A DNA stretch of 64,000 nt from an uncultured Sphingomonadaceae bacterium (GCA_947494305.1 CANLUL010000001.1:1715596-1779595), one strand, 5' to 3'; shown: positions 37,675-46,307, counted from the stretch's first letter. Numbers and translations are program-made. Notes: generated by a model not told the origin, from the sequence alone.

Positions 37675-38400
37675 CTAGAAATTATCCTTCGCGGTACGGC
37701 GCTCTGCCAGCTGCGCCGCAGAATTGGAACGCATGAAGGGGTTAGTCGATTTTTCCAATCCGATTGTGGTTGGCACAGTTGCCTCACCCCGTTCACGCAG
37801 TGTCATTACCTCCGCCATACGTTCCTTTAGCGCCAGATTATCTGGCTCGGCAACCAAGGCATATTCACCATTGGCCTGTGTATATTCATGTGCGCAGTAG
37901 ACTTTGGTCTTCTCCGGCAATTGTTCCAATTTGCGCATGTTATCAAACATCTGTTCCGGCGTTCCCTCAAACAGACGGCCACAGCCCATGGCGAACAGCG
38001 TATCGCCGACAAACACAATATTTTCCGATGGAATGTGAAAAGCAATATGGCCCGCGGTATGCGCCGGCACATCGATTACATCAGCAATCACATTGCCTAG
38101 CGTAACTGTGTCGCCTTCTTTCACAAGGGTATCCAATGTTGGGATACGCTCCTGCTCCGCTTCCGGGCCAGTGATATGGCAGCCAGTGGCTGCCTGAATG
38201 TCGGCATTTCCGCCGGTATGATCTGGATGCCAATGCGTGTTCCAAATCTGGGTGATCTTCCAGCCACGTTTTTCCGCCTCGGCTAAAGGTGCATCCGCAA
38301 CAGCGGGATCAACCACCATAGTCTCGCCTGAATCGGGTTCATGTACTAGCCAGATGTAATTGTCCGACAGAACGGGAATTCTCACTACTTCCAATGTCAT
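37675..38400 (-). CDS. gloB: hydroxyacylglutathione hydrolase (glyoxalase II)
   Basis: Hydrolyses S-lactoylglutathione to lactate and glutathione. The 241-residue metallo-hydrolase has the binuclear metal motif THWHPDH with H56, H58, D60 and H61, then TAGHIAFH about 113-120, FVGDTLFAMGCGRLFEGTPEQM, split about 130-150, and the CAHEYT motif about 169. The C-terminal helical domain binds glutathione. The gene follows the glyoxalase I gene after 1 base, so both steps of methylglyoxal removal are made together. Confidence 0.95.
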   Translation of the reverse strand: MTLEVVRIPVLSDNYIWLVHEPDSGETMVVDPAVADAPLAEAEKRGWKITQIWNTHWHPDHTGGNADIQAATGCHITGPEAEQERIPTLDTLVKEGDTVTLGNVIADVIDVPAHTAGHIAFHIPSENIVFVGDTLFAMGCGRLFEGTPEQMFDNMRKLEQLPEKTKVYCAHEYTQANGEYALVAEPDNLALKERMAEVMTLRERGEATVPTTIGLEKSTNPFMRSNSAAQLAERRTAKDNF

Positions 38401-38401
38401 C

Positions 38402-38845
38402 TTACCACTCTCCGATATTCTCCATACTCGCCCATGGTTCTTGCGGCGCTAGGTTTTCACCCTTTTGTAGCAACTCCACCGAGATATTATCCGGAGATCG
38501 CACAAAGGCCATGTGCCCATCACGTGGCGGACGGTTAATCGTTACGCCTGCATCCATCAGCGTCTGACACAGCGCATAAATATCATCGACAGCATAAGCC
38601 AGATGACCAAAATTTCGACCGCCCTCATATTGCTCCGCTTCGCTGCCATCTTCCGGTGGCCAGTTATAGGTGAGCTCGACCTCAGCCACATCTTTCTGTC
38701 CCGGTGCGGCCAGGAAAATCAATGTAAAGCGCCCTGCCTCAATCTCGTACCGACGCACTTCTTCCAATCCTAGCAGATTGAAAAAGGCAACGGACACATC
38801 TGGATCGGTGATCCGCAGCATCGTGTGAAGATATTTTATGCTCAC
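38402..38845 (-). CDS. gloA: lactoylglutathione lyase (glyoxalase I), VOC family
   Basis: Isomerises the hemithioacetal of methylglyoxal and glutathione. The protein begins SIKYLHTMLRITDPD, with the first metal histidine at residue 7; the others are the Glu in EVELTYNW, the His in FGHLAYAVDD and the Glu in SVELLQ, so the complete H-E-H-E metal set is visible. I choose the GTG at 38845 because GGAG lies 8 bases upstream and the family starts there; an ATG at 38863 is in frame. It is directly followed by gloB. A short cysteine-containing frame ends 1 base upstream. Confidence 0.9.
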   Translation of the reverse strand: MSIKYLHTMLRITDPDVSVAFFNLLGLEEVRRYEIEAGRFTLIFLAAPGQKDVAEVELTYNWPPEDGSEAEQYEGGRNFGHLAYAVDDIYALCQTLMDAGVTINRPPRDGHMAFVRSPDNISVELLQKGENLAPQEPWASMENIGEW

Positions 38846-38954
38846 CTTACAAACTCCATTCATCTCTGTTCAGAAACGGTTCACCGCAGTCATCGCAAAT
38901 CGGAACTGGGTCGTTTGGACAGCCTAGTGGGCTTTTTATGTGAGGGAAAGAGTG

Positions 38955-39674
38955 ATGACCGAGAAATTTGTAGAGAATAAGAATAAGGTATGGTTGGCCA
39001 GCGCCGGTCTGCTTACCATTGGTTTGATTGTCGGCGGATATCTGTTGGGTGATGGGTTGCTGCGCGCCAAAATGGCCGATCGAAGCGTTACCGTGCGCGG
39101 GCTGGCCGAGCGCGAAGTCACCGCCGATCTGGCGACCTGGACGATAGCCTATAGTGCGCAATCCAGTGACTTGGGCAGCGCCCAAACGGATATCGATCGT
39201 GACACAAAAGCAATCACCAGCTTTTTCAAAGAACTGGGTTTCAAAGCAGACGCATTGAAACCTACCGGAGCCAATGTGAGCCAGTACAGTTCCAACGGCA
39301 TTCCCCAATACACGATCCGTCAACGCCTGTCGTTGCGCACCGATGACATTGAAAAAGCACAAGCGGCCGTTGCACGTCAATTCGACCTTGTCCGCCGCGG
39401 TGTTGTGCTCGAGGATGGCTCGGGCATGAGCTATACCTTCACCAAGCTCGATGAAATAAAACCCGAAATGGTGGCAGAGGCGACCAAAGATGCACGCAAA
39501 TCAGCCGAGCAATTTGCCGAGGATAGCGGCACCGATGTCGGGGGGATTAAATCTGCAACCCAGGGTTATTTCAGCATCAACAGCAGGGACGGCGATGGCG
39601 GCGGCTATGGGGTGACTGATACACCCTATAAGAAAGTGCGCGTTGTAACGACGGTCAATTTCTATCTGGATTGA
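38955..39674 (+). CDS. SIMPL domain (DUF541) protein
   Basis: A 239-residue envelope protein. One N-terminal transmembrane helix (about residues 13-35) anchors a periplasmic SIMPL domain, recognised by RSVTVRGLAEREVTADLATW about 47-66, the repeated TDDIEKAQAAV-type helices, and the KKVRVVTTVNFYL end. The family is linked to outer-membrane and stress phenotypes, but its mechanism is unknown. The ATG at 38955 follows GAGGGAAAG. Its 3-prime end overlaps the convergent LysR gene by 20 bases. Confidence 0.86.
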   Translation: MTEKFVENKNKVWLASAGLLTIGLIVGGYLLGDGLLRAKMADRSVTVRGLAEREVTADLATWTIAYSAQSSDLGSAQTDIDRDTKAITSFFKELGFKADALKPTGANVSQYSSNGIPQYTIRQRLSLRTDDIEKAQAAVARQFDLVRRGVVLEDGSGMSYTFTKLDEIKPEMVAEATKDARKSAEQFAEDSGTDVGGIKSATQGYFSINSRDGDGGGYGVTDTPYKKVRVVTTVNFYLD

Positions 39675-40542
39675 AATTGCCTTCGATCAAATCGCGTTTG
39701 GCTTTCAAGGCGGTTACCAGGAACCGCATCAGCAGCTGAATTCTGGGCGTACTTTTCAAATCTGGATGGGTCAAAACCCAAAAATCGGGAATGGGCACTG
39801 GCGACGGCGCTCCCGGTAACCGCATCAATCGTGGATCAGGATCACAAATGTAACAGGCATTTCGGATCATACCTCGACCATCGACGGCAGCTTGATAATG
39901 GAATGCGATATTGTCGCTGATCAAACCAGTTTTAGCATCTGGGAATGGAGACTCTTCAATCCATGTTGGGCGGGGAACTCCAGATAAACCAACCACCCAT
40001 CTAAGATCGGCGGGTTTTGTATTCTTGAGATAGTCGACATGACAGTAAAAACTAAGTGCATAGGGAAAGAGCCGCCTGCCGACAAAATGCTCTGGAGGCT
40101 TTTTTGTACCCCTTACCACCACATCCGCCTCTGACTTATCCAGATCAGCAAACTGATTGTTACTCTGAATAGACAACCTGATATCCGGATATTTTTTGCA
40201 AAACTCGGATAAATCATCCAACAATAAATACTGCCCCAGGACATCCGGAATAGAAAGCGTGATCGGTCCGGCCAGATCAATTTCCGCAGCCCTTCTTTTT
40301 CGATCCGCAGCAAAATTTATGGCTTCCATCTGTAATGCCGCGGCAATCAGTTTCTTACCGAAGTCAGTCTTGCGATAGCCACCGGCCACTCGTTCCAGAA
40401 CCGACTTTTCATAGCGCCCGTTTATAATCGCCAAACGTCTAGAGACCGTCGAGTGAGTTACACCGAGGAGCTTTGCTGCACCGCGTACAGTTCCTTCCCG
40501 ATCCAGCGCCAGCAAAAACCTATAATCATCCCAATTATCCAT
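39655..40542 (-). CDS. LysR-family transcriptional regulator
   Basis: A 295-residue regulator. The helix-turn-helix lies at residues about 4-62 (DDYRFLLALDREG, VRGAAKLLGVTHSTVSRRL) and the substrate-binding part at about 90-285. The start at 40542 gives the usual LysR N-terminus; there is no ribosome binding site because a perfect dyad ends 1 base upstream, so the message may be leaderless. It is divergent from the DUF1330 gene, the arrangement in which LysR proteins usually control the neighbour. Effector unknown. Confidence 0.88.
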   Translation of the reverse strand: MDNWDDYRFLLALDREGTVRGAAKLLGVTHSTVSRRLAIINGRYEKSVLERVAGGYRKTDFGKKLIAAALQMEAINFAADRKRRAAEIDLAGPITLSIPDVLGQYLLLDDLSEFCKKYPDIRLSIQSNNQFADLDKSEADVVVRGTKKPPEHFVGRRLFPYALSFYCHVDYLKNTKPADLRWVVGLSGVPRPTWIEESPFPDAKTGLISDNIAFHYQAAVDGRGMIRNACYICDPDPRLMRLPGAPSPVPIPDFWVLTHPDLKSTPRIQLLMRFLVTALKAKRDLIEGNFNPDRN

Positions 40543-40543
40543 C

Positions 40544-40618
40544 GGTGCATTATTGCACCAATATCGATTAATAATCATCCACAATCTTTAGAAATGTGGG
40601 CCTATACCGGTGCAATAA
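40544..40618. promoter_or_regulatory. dyads in the LysR/DUF1330 divergent promoter
   Basis: GGTGCA-TTAT-TGCACC (40544-40559) is a perfect 6-bp dyad just upstream of the LysR start. The ten bases TTATTGCACC (40550-40559) recur inverted as GGTGCAATAA at 40609-40618, 26 bases before the DUF1330 start. Three copies of the GGTGCA half-site therefore span the divergent promoter, as expected for LysR binding and autoregulation. Confidence 0.65.
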
Positions 40619-40644
40619 AGTTTCAAACCCAGATTACTAGAAAG

Positions 40645-41430
40645 ATGGATGTGATGACAAACAAGATTTTCCCCCTAAAAACCATCGCATTTGCAAGCTT
40701 GAGCCTTTGTGCGGCGAGCATTGCGAGTGCTCAGCAGAAGGCCGACGCTCAGCAAGCACCTGTTGCTCAGGCTGCACAATTGATGCTCGAGAAAGGGCAA
40801 TATCTTTCGATTATCATGCCTGAGGCAAAAACCTCCGAAGAAGCAACAAAAGCCCGGCAAAACTACTATAAATCTGCCCTTCCCCTGGGCTCGCAATTTG
40901 GCCTAAAACGAGAGACAGCGCTGAAAATCGATAACGCGATCATTAGCGACTTCAAACCTTCAGCCGTAATTTTCTTTTCCTATCCCGATAAACAGTCGGA
41001 AGCCGGATTGGCGGCGCACCCCAAATGGCCAGCGATTAAAGCAACCCGCCCTTCCATCTGGAAAGAACTGAACATTTTCAGTGCCGAGCTAACCGAAGAT
41101 CTGAATATCACTTTTGATCCAACCAAAAGCTATACTTTGGTTGTAGCTTGGAAGAAGGATGAAAATCCTGAAGGATATGACAAGTATCTAAGGGGCATAG
41201 AGCCGGCAGTGGAACGTTTTGGCGGCAAATTTATCTACAAGATGTTCAACCCTGCAAGCGAGACCAACACGCCTTCTGCAACCGCGCCCTCACAGTTGAC
41301 TTTTGTCGAATGGGATAGCTTAGACGGTTTTGCGAAAGTTCAAGCCAGCGATGAGTATAAGGCTAATGTTCCCAATTTTCAGTCTGGCGTAAAAAAGTTG
41401 GAATTTTACCGCATGTCCGTTCCGCAATAG
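40645..41430 (+). CDS. secreted protein with two DUF1330-like domains
   Basis: A 261-residue exported protein. A signal peptide ends near ASAQQ (about residue 28). Two ferredoxin-like modules of DUF1330 style follow; in the second, KSYTLVVAWKKDE (about 174), then VERFGGKFI and LTFVEWDSLDGFAK are diagnostic, and the first is more divergent. DUF1330 proteins are small dimeric proteins of unknown function. The start may also be the ATG at 40654. It is divergent from the LysR gene and probably its target. Confidence 0.72.
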   Translation: MDVMTNKIFPLKTIAFASLSLCAASIASAQQKADAQQAPVAQAAQLMLEKGQYLSIIMPEAKTSEEATKARQNYYKSALPLGSQFGLKRETALKIDNAIISDFKPSAVIFFSYPDKQSEAGLAAHPKWPAIKATRPSIWKELNIFSAELTEDLNITFDPTKSYTLVVAWKKDENPEGYDKYLRGIEPAVERFGGKFIYKMFNPASETNTPSATAPSQLTFVEWDSLDGFAKVQASDEYKANVPNFQSGVKKLEFYRMSVPQ

Positions 41431-41447
41431 CCGGGACACTGGATGGA

Positions 41448-41951
41448 CTATTCGGCGCAATCCCCAACTCGATTGGCGCCAATATCCATAGCTAGTTTGG
41501 CATTTTCTTTGGTCCCAGGGTCCATCATATCGAAGGACATATTGCTGTCATAGCCATCGGATCGCGCCGTGCCTGTCATTTTCACGGTCACGTCTCCGCG
41601 CGCTGTTCCTTTGCAGAGCATTTCCAGATCCAGCGTGTTTGCCGACCCCTGGTCGCGAATTGTGTCGCAGTTACCACCCAAAGCTCCGGCCATTTGAGAG
41701 GCGGCTTCTTTCCACTGGTTCGCTCCCTGCTCAACATCCATACAGAATTTGCTGGCCGGACCGCTGCTTAGACCTTCCATTTGTTCTATCATTTGGGCCT
41801 TCGCATCGCCCTCAATACCGGGGAAATCCAAAGTCGTGATTTTCACAGTCTGTTGGTATTCACCAGGTTCTGGAGTAACTGCGTTGCTGCCACAAGCAGA
41901 CAAAATGGCGGTGCCAGCGAATAGGAAAATCGTCTTCAAATAACTGCTCAA
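41448..41951 (-). CDS. DUF3617 lipoprotein
   Basis: A 167-residue lipoprotein with lipobox LSAC ending at residue 20. The mature part has the DUF3617 layout common in sphingomonads: EPGEYQQTVKITTLDFPG opening, FCMDVEQ with one cysteine, GNCD, LEMLCKG and a closing GDC, so four cysteines in all, and a TGTARSDGY strand. Function is unknown. It is convergent with the DUF1330 gene. Confidence 0.85.
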   Translation of the reverse strand: MSSYLKTIFLFAGTAILSACGSNAVTPEPGEYQQTVKITTLDFPGIEGDAKAQMIEQMEGLSSGPASKFCMDVEQGANQWKEAASQMAGALGGNCDTIRDQGSANTLDLEMLCKGTARGDVTVKMTGTARSDGYDSNMSFDMMDPGTKENAKLAMDIGANRVGDCAE

Positions 41952-42025
41952 GGTTATTGCCTTCTGTTTTGTAATAGTGAACAGCCTAAGCTGTTGAAAC
42001 GATGATTGAAAGCATCAACAGCGTT

Positions 42026-42814
42026 TTACTCTTTAACTTTAGTAACGAGTTGATTGAGATATTTTTGCGCGATCCTTGCAGACTGGCTCTCGGCATCAAT
42101 CTGCACAGCCTTTTCCCAATTGGTTTTGGCGTTAATTTGATCGCCGGATTCAAAGGCAATATTACCCGCTTCCAGTGCAATGGCGGGATCACCCGGGGCA
42201 CGCTGATCTGCGATTAGAATATCATTTCTAGCCAGTTCCAGATCATCCATTCGCCGCGCCAGTGTTGCAGATAATAACCAGCCCAGGGGATCTTCGGGTG
42301 CTAACTGATGCACCATCGCAAATTCGGCTTTGGCCGCCGGATAATCTTCAAGTGCCACATGTGCTCTTGCGCGATCCAAATGCACTAGGCCTTTCGCAAG
42401 ACCTTTCAAACTGCCTTGTACCAAAGCCGCGTTCAAATATTCCAAAGCCTTTACAGCATCGCCGCCAGCCAGAGCCGCATTGCCAGCCTGCGCCCAGAAT
42501 TTATCTATACGTTTATCTCTTGCAACTTCTGCTGCCTGTGCAGATTCGACAAATGCCGTTGTGGCCGCTGCCCAGTTAAATTGCTCCGCATAGGCAAACC
42601 CCAAACAATGCCGGGCTAGAAATCCGCCGCCTTCAATCAACCATGTATTGGCCTCAGTCAAACCACTTTGTGGATCATCCACAGCAAGATCGATACATTT
42701 GTTAAAACGTTGTTCGACCGAACCCTGGCTTTTCGATGGCTGCAATATCTCAGGCGCGGGCGAACCAAAAGGCGTTACGGACTGTGCAGCGATTAAAAAA
42801 AGGGGGGTAAACAA
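42026..42814 (-). CDS. TPR-containing exported protein
   Basis: A 262-residue protein with a short hydrophobic N-terminus (residues 1-15) that may be a signal. Tetratricopeptide-like helices fill the rest: an Ala-rich region with FAYAEQFNWAAATTAFVESA (about 72-91), GNAALAGGDAVKALEYLNAAL (about 110-130, in two parts), YPAAKAEFAMVHQLAPEDP and GNIAFESGDQINAKTNWEKA. Such repeats bind partner proteins; no partner can be named. It ends a minus-strand run headed by the alpha/beta hydrolase. Confidence 0.75.
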   Translation of the reverse strand: MFTPLFLIAAQSVTPFGSPAPEILQPSKSQGSVEQRFNKCIDLAVDDPQSGLTEANTWLIEGGGFLARHCLGFAYAEQFNWAAATTAFVESAQAAEVARDKRIDKFWAQAGNAALAGGDAVKALEYLNAALVQGSLKGLAKGLVHLDRARAHVALEDYPAAKAEFAMVHQLAPEDPLGWLLSATLARRMDDLELARNDILIADQRAPGDPAIALEAGNIAFESGDQINAKTNWEKAVQIDAESQSARIAQKYLNQLVTKVKE

Positions 42815-42831
42815 ATCTGCTCCTGATTCAA

Positions 42832-43578
42832 CTAGTCCAGCCGTGCGATCACATCTATCAATAGGGCGATGTCTTGATCACGGGACAGACGGTGGTCTCC
42901 GTCCTTTACCAAATGCACCTGCACATCATCTGAACGGATTTTTTTGCTAATTTCCAATGCATAAGCCCAGGGCACATCTTCGTCTTTCTGTCCGTGCAGC
43001 AGCCTCACCGGCCCATCAAACGTTATCTCTTTGTGCAGCAAACGATTGGCGTCACCGGACTGCCAAAAGGTTTTCGTTGTTACATAGGGATCATCCGAAT
43101 ATTCGCTATGCTCCTCCAGTTTCCCGTCGCGCAGGATCGTCATCTTCTGTTCCTGAGAAAAACCCCAATCGGTAAAGTCTGGCGCCGCAGCAATACCGAC
43201 CAACTGTTTTACCCGCATTGGTCGGGCCAATGCCACCAACAGCATCAGCCAGCCGCCCATTGATGAGCCGATCAAGGTGATCGAACCGGAGGTGACTTTG
43301 TCGATCAAGGTCAACACATCTTCTCGCCAGTCGATCAGGCTTTGCTCTTCAAACTCTCCTTCGCTGGCCCCGCAACCGGCATAGTCAAGACGCAACATCG
43401 CTCTACCCTGCTCCTTTGCCCATGCATTAACGGCGAGTGCCTTGCCGCCATCCATGTCCGACATATAGCCGGGGAGGAACACCAGCGTTGTACCCTTCAC
43501 ACCTGCCTTTGGTGGTGTGTAACAATAGGCAAGCGCAGATCCACTGGGACGATCGAGATATTGAATTTCATCTTCCAT
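42832..43578 (-). CDS. alpha/beta hydrolase
   Basis: A 248-residue serine hydrolase. The nucleophile elbow is GSSMG with Ser106; the oxyanion region is FLPGYMSDMDG about 34-44; the acid is probably in HGQKDEDVPW and the histidine in DGDHRLSRDQD near residue 228. It resembles ABHD10-like or S33 peptidase-type enzymes that cleave esters or thioesters, but its substrate is unknown. There is no signal peptide. It lies 13 bases after a small membrane protein gene. Confidence 0.85.
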   Translation of the reverse strand: MEDEIQYLDRPSGSALAYCYTPPKAGVKGTTLVFLPGYMSDMDGGKALAVNAWAKEQGRAMLRLDYAGCGASEGEFEEQSLIDWREDVLTLIDKVTSGSITLIGSSMGGWLMLLVALARPMRVKQLVGIAAAPDFTDWGFSQEQKMTILRDGKLEEHSEYSDDPYVTTKTFWQSGDANRLLHKEITFDGPVRLLHGQKDEDVPWAYALEISKKIRSDDVQVHLVKDGDHRLSRDQDIALLIDVIARLD

Positions 43579-43590
43579 CAGGACGCTCTA

Positions 43591-43938
43591 TTATGTCGCC
43601 GCGAAATAGACAATTCCCAAACAGAGAAAAGCGATAATGAGCATACCGATATTACTAAGCGCAGATTTTTTTGTTTTTGGAAGCAATGTAGAGATTTCTG
43701 GGGGCAGATCACCTTTCAAACCAAGCCGCCATTTCGGGCGCGCTTTGATCCCGTCTTCCAGCCCAAAGACTTCGCTTTCGCCTTCGCGTCCTTTGTAAAC
43801 CAAATCACCAAAGAAATAGGCTTCGCTGCGCCATTGCTGTTCATAAAGAGCGAAAGTCTTGCCAATTGTTTCTATCCGCACACGCCGTTTCAATGCGTTG
43901 TCGGTATCAGTGTGCCAGGCTGTGAATTGAGACGTCAT
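43591..43938 (-). CDS. hypothetical tail-anchored membrane protein
   Basis: A 115-residue protein with a soluble N-terminal part (residues 1-85) and one hydrophobic helix at the C-terminus (about 95-113) that ends almost at the last residue. I do not recognise a family. The sequence RIETIGKTFALYEQQW and GLEDGIKARPKWRLGLKG look globular. It is the first gene of the minus-strand run into the alpha/beta hydrolase and is divergent from the thrS leader. Confidence 0.65.
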   Translation of the reverse strand: MTSQFTAWHTDTDNALKRRVRIETIGKTFALYEQQWRSEAYFFGDLVYKGREGESEVFGLEDGIKARPKWRLGLKGDLPPEISTLLPKTKKSALSNIGMLIIAFLCLGIVYFAAT

Positions 43939-44067
43939 GGCGCGATGTTAGCATCCAATCGTCTTAAAGCTACATTGAAATACGAAGTTAATCTAGCGGG
44001 TCAGTTTCAGGAGCTTATGCACGCATCAAGGGGGTAATGACCAAAACCGTGCGAATTTTTGCTGTTA

Positions 44068-44103
44068 TTGATTTTGAAACTCCGCTCTACTATATCCCAC
44101 TGT
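44068..44103 (+). promoter_or_regulatory. predicted promoter of the thrS leader
   Basis: TTGATT (44068-44073) and TATATC (44091-44096) are separated by 17 bases, a plausible sigma-70 promoter with 4/6 matches in each hexamer. The expected transcription start, about seven bases after the -10, is at 44103-44104, exactly the A of the leader ATG. This would make the leader peptide message leaderless, in line with the absence of a Shine-Dalgarno sequence. Confidence 0.55.
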
Positions 44104-44175
44104 ATGGCCAAGAAGCTGATCACAACAACGACCACTACCACCTCCCATATCGGGGGACGGATGGTCGCGGCTTGA
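44104..44175 (+). CDS. threonine leader peptide of thrS
   Basis: A 23-codon ORF: six codons (MAKKLI) are followed by seven consecutive threonine codons (44122-44142: ACA ACA ACG ACC ACT ACC ACC) that use all four Thr codons, then ten more codons and TGA. It lies 131 bases before threonyl-tRNA synthetase. Runs of the cognate amino acid in a short ORF before an aminoacyl-tRNA synthetase or biosynthetic gene are the hallmark of ribosome-mediated attenuation: low charged tRNA-Thr stalls the ribosome in the run and alters folding of the RNA downstream. No in-frame upstream ATG exists before a stop at 44038. Confidence 0.8.
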   Translation: MAKKLITTTTTTTSHIGGRMVAA

Positions 44176-44249
44176 TCGCATCCTCCGCCACCCGGCTTCG
44201 GGTGGCATGGTGTCTCTTCCCGAAATCGTAGCAAAACTTCAGACACCAT
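44152..44249 (+). promoter_or_regulatory. thrS attenuator, alternative hairpins
   Basis: Hairpin A pairs GCCACCCG (44187-44194) with CGGGTGGC (44199-44206); hairpin B, directly adjacent, pairs ATGGTGTCT (44207-44215) with AGACACCAT (44241-44249) and is followed by CTTTC, a poor T tract. A competing helix can form between GGACGGATG (44155-44163) and CATCCTCC (44179-44186), and the Thr-codon stretch (44131-44146) can pair with GGGGGACGGATGGT (44152-44165). These mutually exclusive pairings fit a 1:2, 2:3, 3:4 scheme. Whether the output is transcription termination or blocked translation is not decided. Confidence 0.55.
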
Positions 44250-44306
44250 CTTTCGGTGCGCCATTTTCTATGCCATGGCCCCGACAAAGATAGTTGAGAC
44301 AAAGTT

Positions 44307-46307
44307 ATGACCGATCAGATAAAAATCACTCTTCCAGACGGTAGTTCGCGTGAAGTGGCTTCGGGCACGACACCCGCGCAAATTGCCGCCGATATTGGGC
44401 CCGGACTGGCAAAAGCAGCATTGGCCGCGCGGATTGATGGCGAGATCCGCGACATCATGCGACCATTGGAGGTTGATACAGAACTGGCTTTGATCACATC
44501 GCGCGATGAGGAAGAAGCACTGGAGTTAGCGCGGCACGATTATGCCCATGTGTTGGCCGAGGCTGTTCAGGCGCTTTGGCCCGGCACGCAAATTACTTTT
44601 GGCCCTTCTACTGACGACGGCTTCTACTACGATGTGATGGCCCCCAAAGGCCGCGAACCGTTTTCCATGGATGACTTGCCCGCGATCGAAGAAAAGATGC
44701 GCGAAATAATCAAAGCCGACAAGCCGCTGCGCCGTGAAGCATGGAGCCGCGCGGATCTAATCGCCAAATGGGAAAGCGATGGCGAAAAGTTTAAATCCGA
44801 ATGGGCCGCTGAACTTCCCGAAGGTGAGGAATTGACAGTCTATTGGTCGGGCGATGACTGGATGGACATGTGCCGCGGGCCGCACCTCGCCAGCACTGGC
44901 AAACTCGACCCCAAGGCGTTTAAATTGATGCGTGTGGCTGGCGCCTATTGGCGCGGTGATCAGCGGAATGAACAGCTGACGCGTATTTATGGCACTGGCT
45001 GGCTGAACAAGAAACAGCTGAATGCCCATCTGCACCGGCTAGAAGAGGCCGCCAAGCGCGACCACCGTAAGCTGGGTCAGGAAATGGACCTGTTCCACCT
45101 GCAATATGAAGCCCATGGCAGTGTATTCTGGCACCCGCAGGGCTTTGTTATTTGGCGCGAGTTGGAGGCTTATATGCGCCGCGCAATTGATGGCGCAGGT
45201 TATCAGGAAGTGAAAACGCCGCAGATTATGGATGCGAAACAGTGGGAACAATCCGGACACTGGGGCAAATATCGCGAGAATATGTTCGTCGTACCGGACG
45301 AGGTTCCCAGCGTCGAAGATGACGCCCCATTGGTAACGGGTGATGCAGACATGATGGCGATCAAGCCGATGAACTGTCCGGCGCACGTGCTGATCTTCAA
45401 GCAGGGGATCAAGTCCTATCGCGACCTGCCGTTGCGCATTTACGAGAATGGCTGTTGTCACCGCAATGAACCACATGGCGCGCTCCACGGCCTGATGCGG
45501 GTGCGGCAATTTACGCAGGATGACGCACATATTTTCTGCCGCGAAGATCAGATTGTTGAGGAAGTACGAAAATTCTGTGAACTCGCCGATCGTGTCTATA
45601 ACGACTTTGGTTTCACCTACTCTGTGAAACTCGCGCTGCGCCCAGACGAAAGATATGGCTCTGACGAGGACTGGGACAAAGCCGAAGAAGAGCTGCGGCA
45701 GGCCGTGATCGACGCGGGCATGGCAAACGAGGAATATGGATGGGAAGAACTTCCCGGAGAAGGCGCATTCTATGCGCCGAAACTGGAATGGCACCTGACC
45801 GATGCTATTGGCCGGACGTGGCAAGTAGGCACGATCCAATCTGACCGCGTGCTACCCGAACGGCTTGATGCCAGCTATATTGCCGAGGATGGGGAGCGCC
45901 ATCGTCCCATCATGCTGCATCGTGCGATCTTTGGCAGCTACGAGCGGTTTATCGGAATATTGATTGAGCATTATGCGGGCAAGCTGCCGCTTTGGCTTGC
46001 GCCGACACAGGCTGTAGTGGCGACGATTGTGACCGATGCCAATGACTATGCCGAAAAGGTTGCGGAGCGGTTGCGCGCAGAAGGCATTCGCGTAGAGGCA
46101 GATTTACGCAATGAGAAAATCAACTATAAAGTGCGAGAGCATAGCGTTGGCAAGATCCCAAATATACTTGTCGTCGGTATGCGCGAAGCGGAGGAAGGTA
46201 AAGTCGCTCTGCGTCAATTGGGACAAAAGGAACAACAATTCCTGACCCTAGATGAAGCTGTGACCTTGCTTATCGAAGAAGCACGGGCGCCGGACCTGAA
46301 AGGATGA
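44307..46307 (+). CDS. thrS: threonyl-tRNA synthetase
   Basis: Charges tRNA-Thr. The 666 residues contain the N-terminal TGS domain (1-62), the editing domain with [17 protein letters not shown] near 73-89 and the CRGPHL motif about 190, the class II catalytic core ([11 protein letters not shown] about 355, [21 protein letters not shown] about 388-410 in two parts, [11 protein letters not shown] near 540), and the anticodon-binding domain (about 565-660). The spacing upstream is weak in Shine-Dalgarno signal. The leader at 44104 and the folds behind it probably control this gene. The stop overlaps the DUF305 gene. Confidence 0.97.
   Translation: MTDQIKITLPDGSSREVASGTTPAQIAADIGPGLAKAALAARIDGEIRDIMRPLEVDTELALITSRDEEEALELARHDYAHVLAEAVQALWPGTQITFGPSTDDGFYYDVMAPKGREPFSMDDLPAIEEKMREIIKADKPLRREAWSRADLIAKWESDGEKFKSEWAAELPEGEELTVYWSGDDWMDMCRGPHLASTGKLDPKAFKLMRVAGAYWRGDQRNEQLTRIYGTGWLNKKQLNAHLHRLEEAAKRDHRKLGQEMDLFHLQYEAHGSVFWHPQGFVIWRELEAYMRRAIDGAGYQEVKTPQIMDAKQWEQSGHWGKYRENMFVVPDEVPSVEDDAPLVTGDADMMAIKPMNCPAHVLIFKQGIKSYRDLPLRIYENGCCHRNEPHGALHGLMRVRQFTQDDAHIFCREDQIVEEVRKFCELADRVYNDFGFTYSVKLALRPDERYGSDEDWDKAEEELRQAVIDAGMANEEYGWEELPGEGAFYAPKLEWHLTDAIGRTWQVGTIQSDRVLPERLDASYIAEDGERHRPIMLHRAIFGSYERFIGILIEHYAGKLPLWLAPTQAVVATIVTDANDYAEKVAERLRAEGIRVEADLRNEKINYKVREHSVGKIPNILVVGMREAEEGKVALRQLGQKEQQFLTLDEAVTLLIEEARAPDLKG

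Noticed and set aside
44007..44264. Minus-strand 85-aa frame with a run of valines that looks like a membrane helix
   Set aside because: The valine run is simply the reverse complement of the Thr-codon run of the thrS leader; there is no ribosome binding site.
45039..45839. Long minus-strand frame within thrS
   Set aside because: It lies fully antisense to the conserved catalytic core of threonyl-tRNA synthetase and shows no protein-like features.
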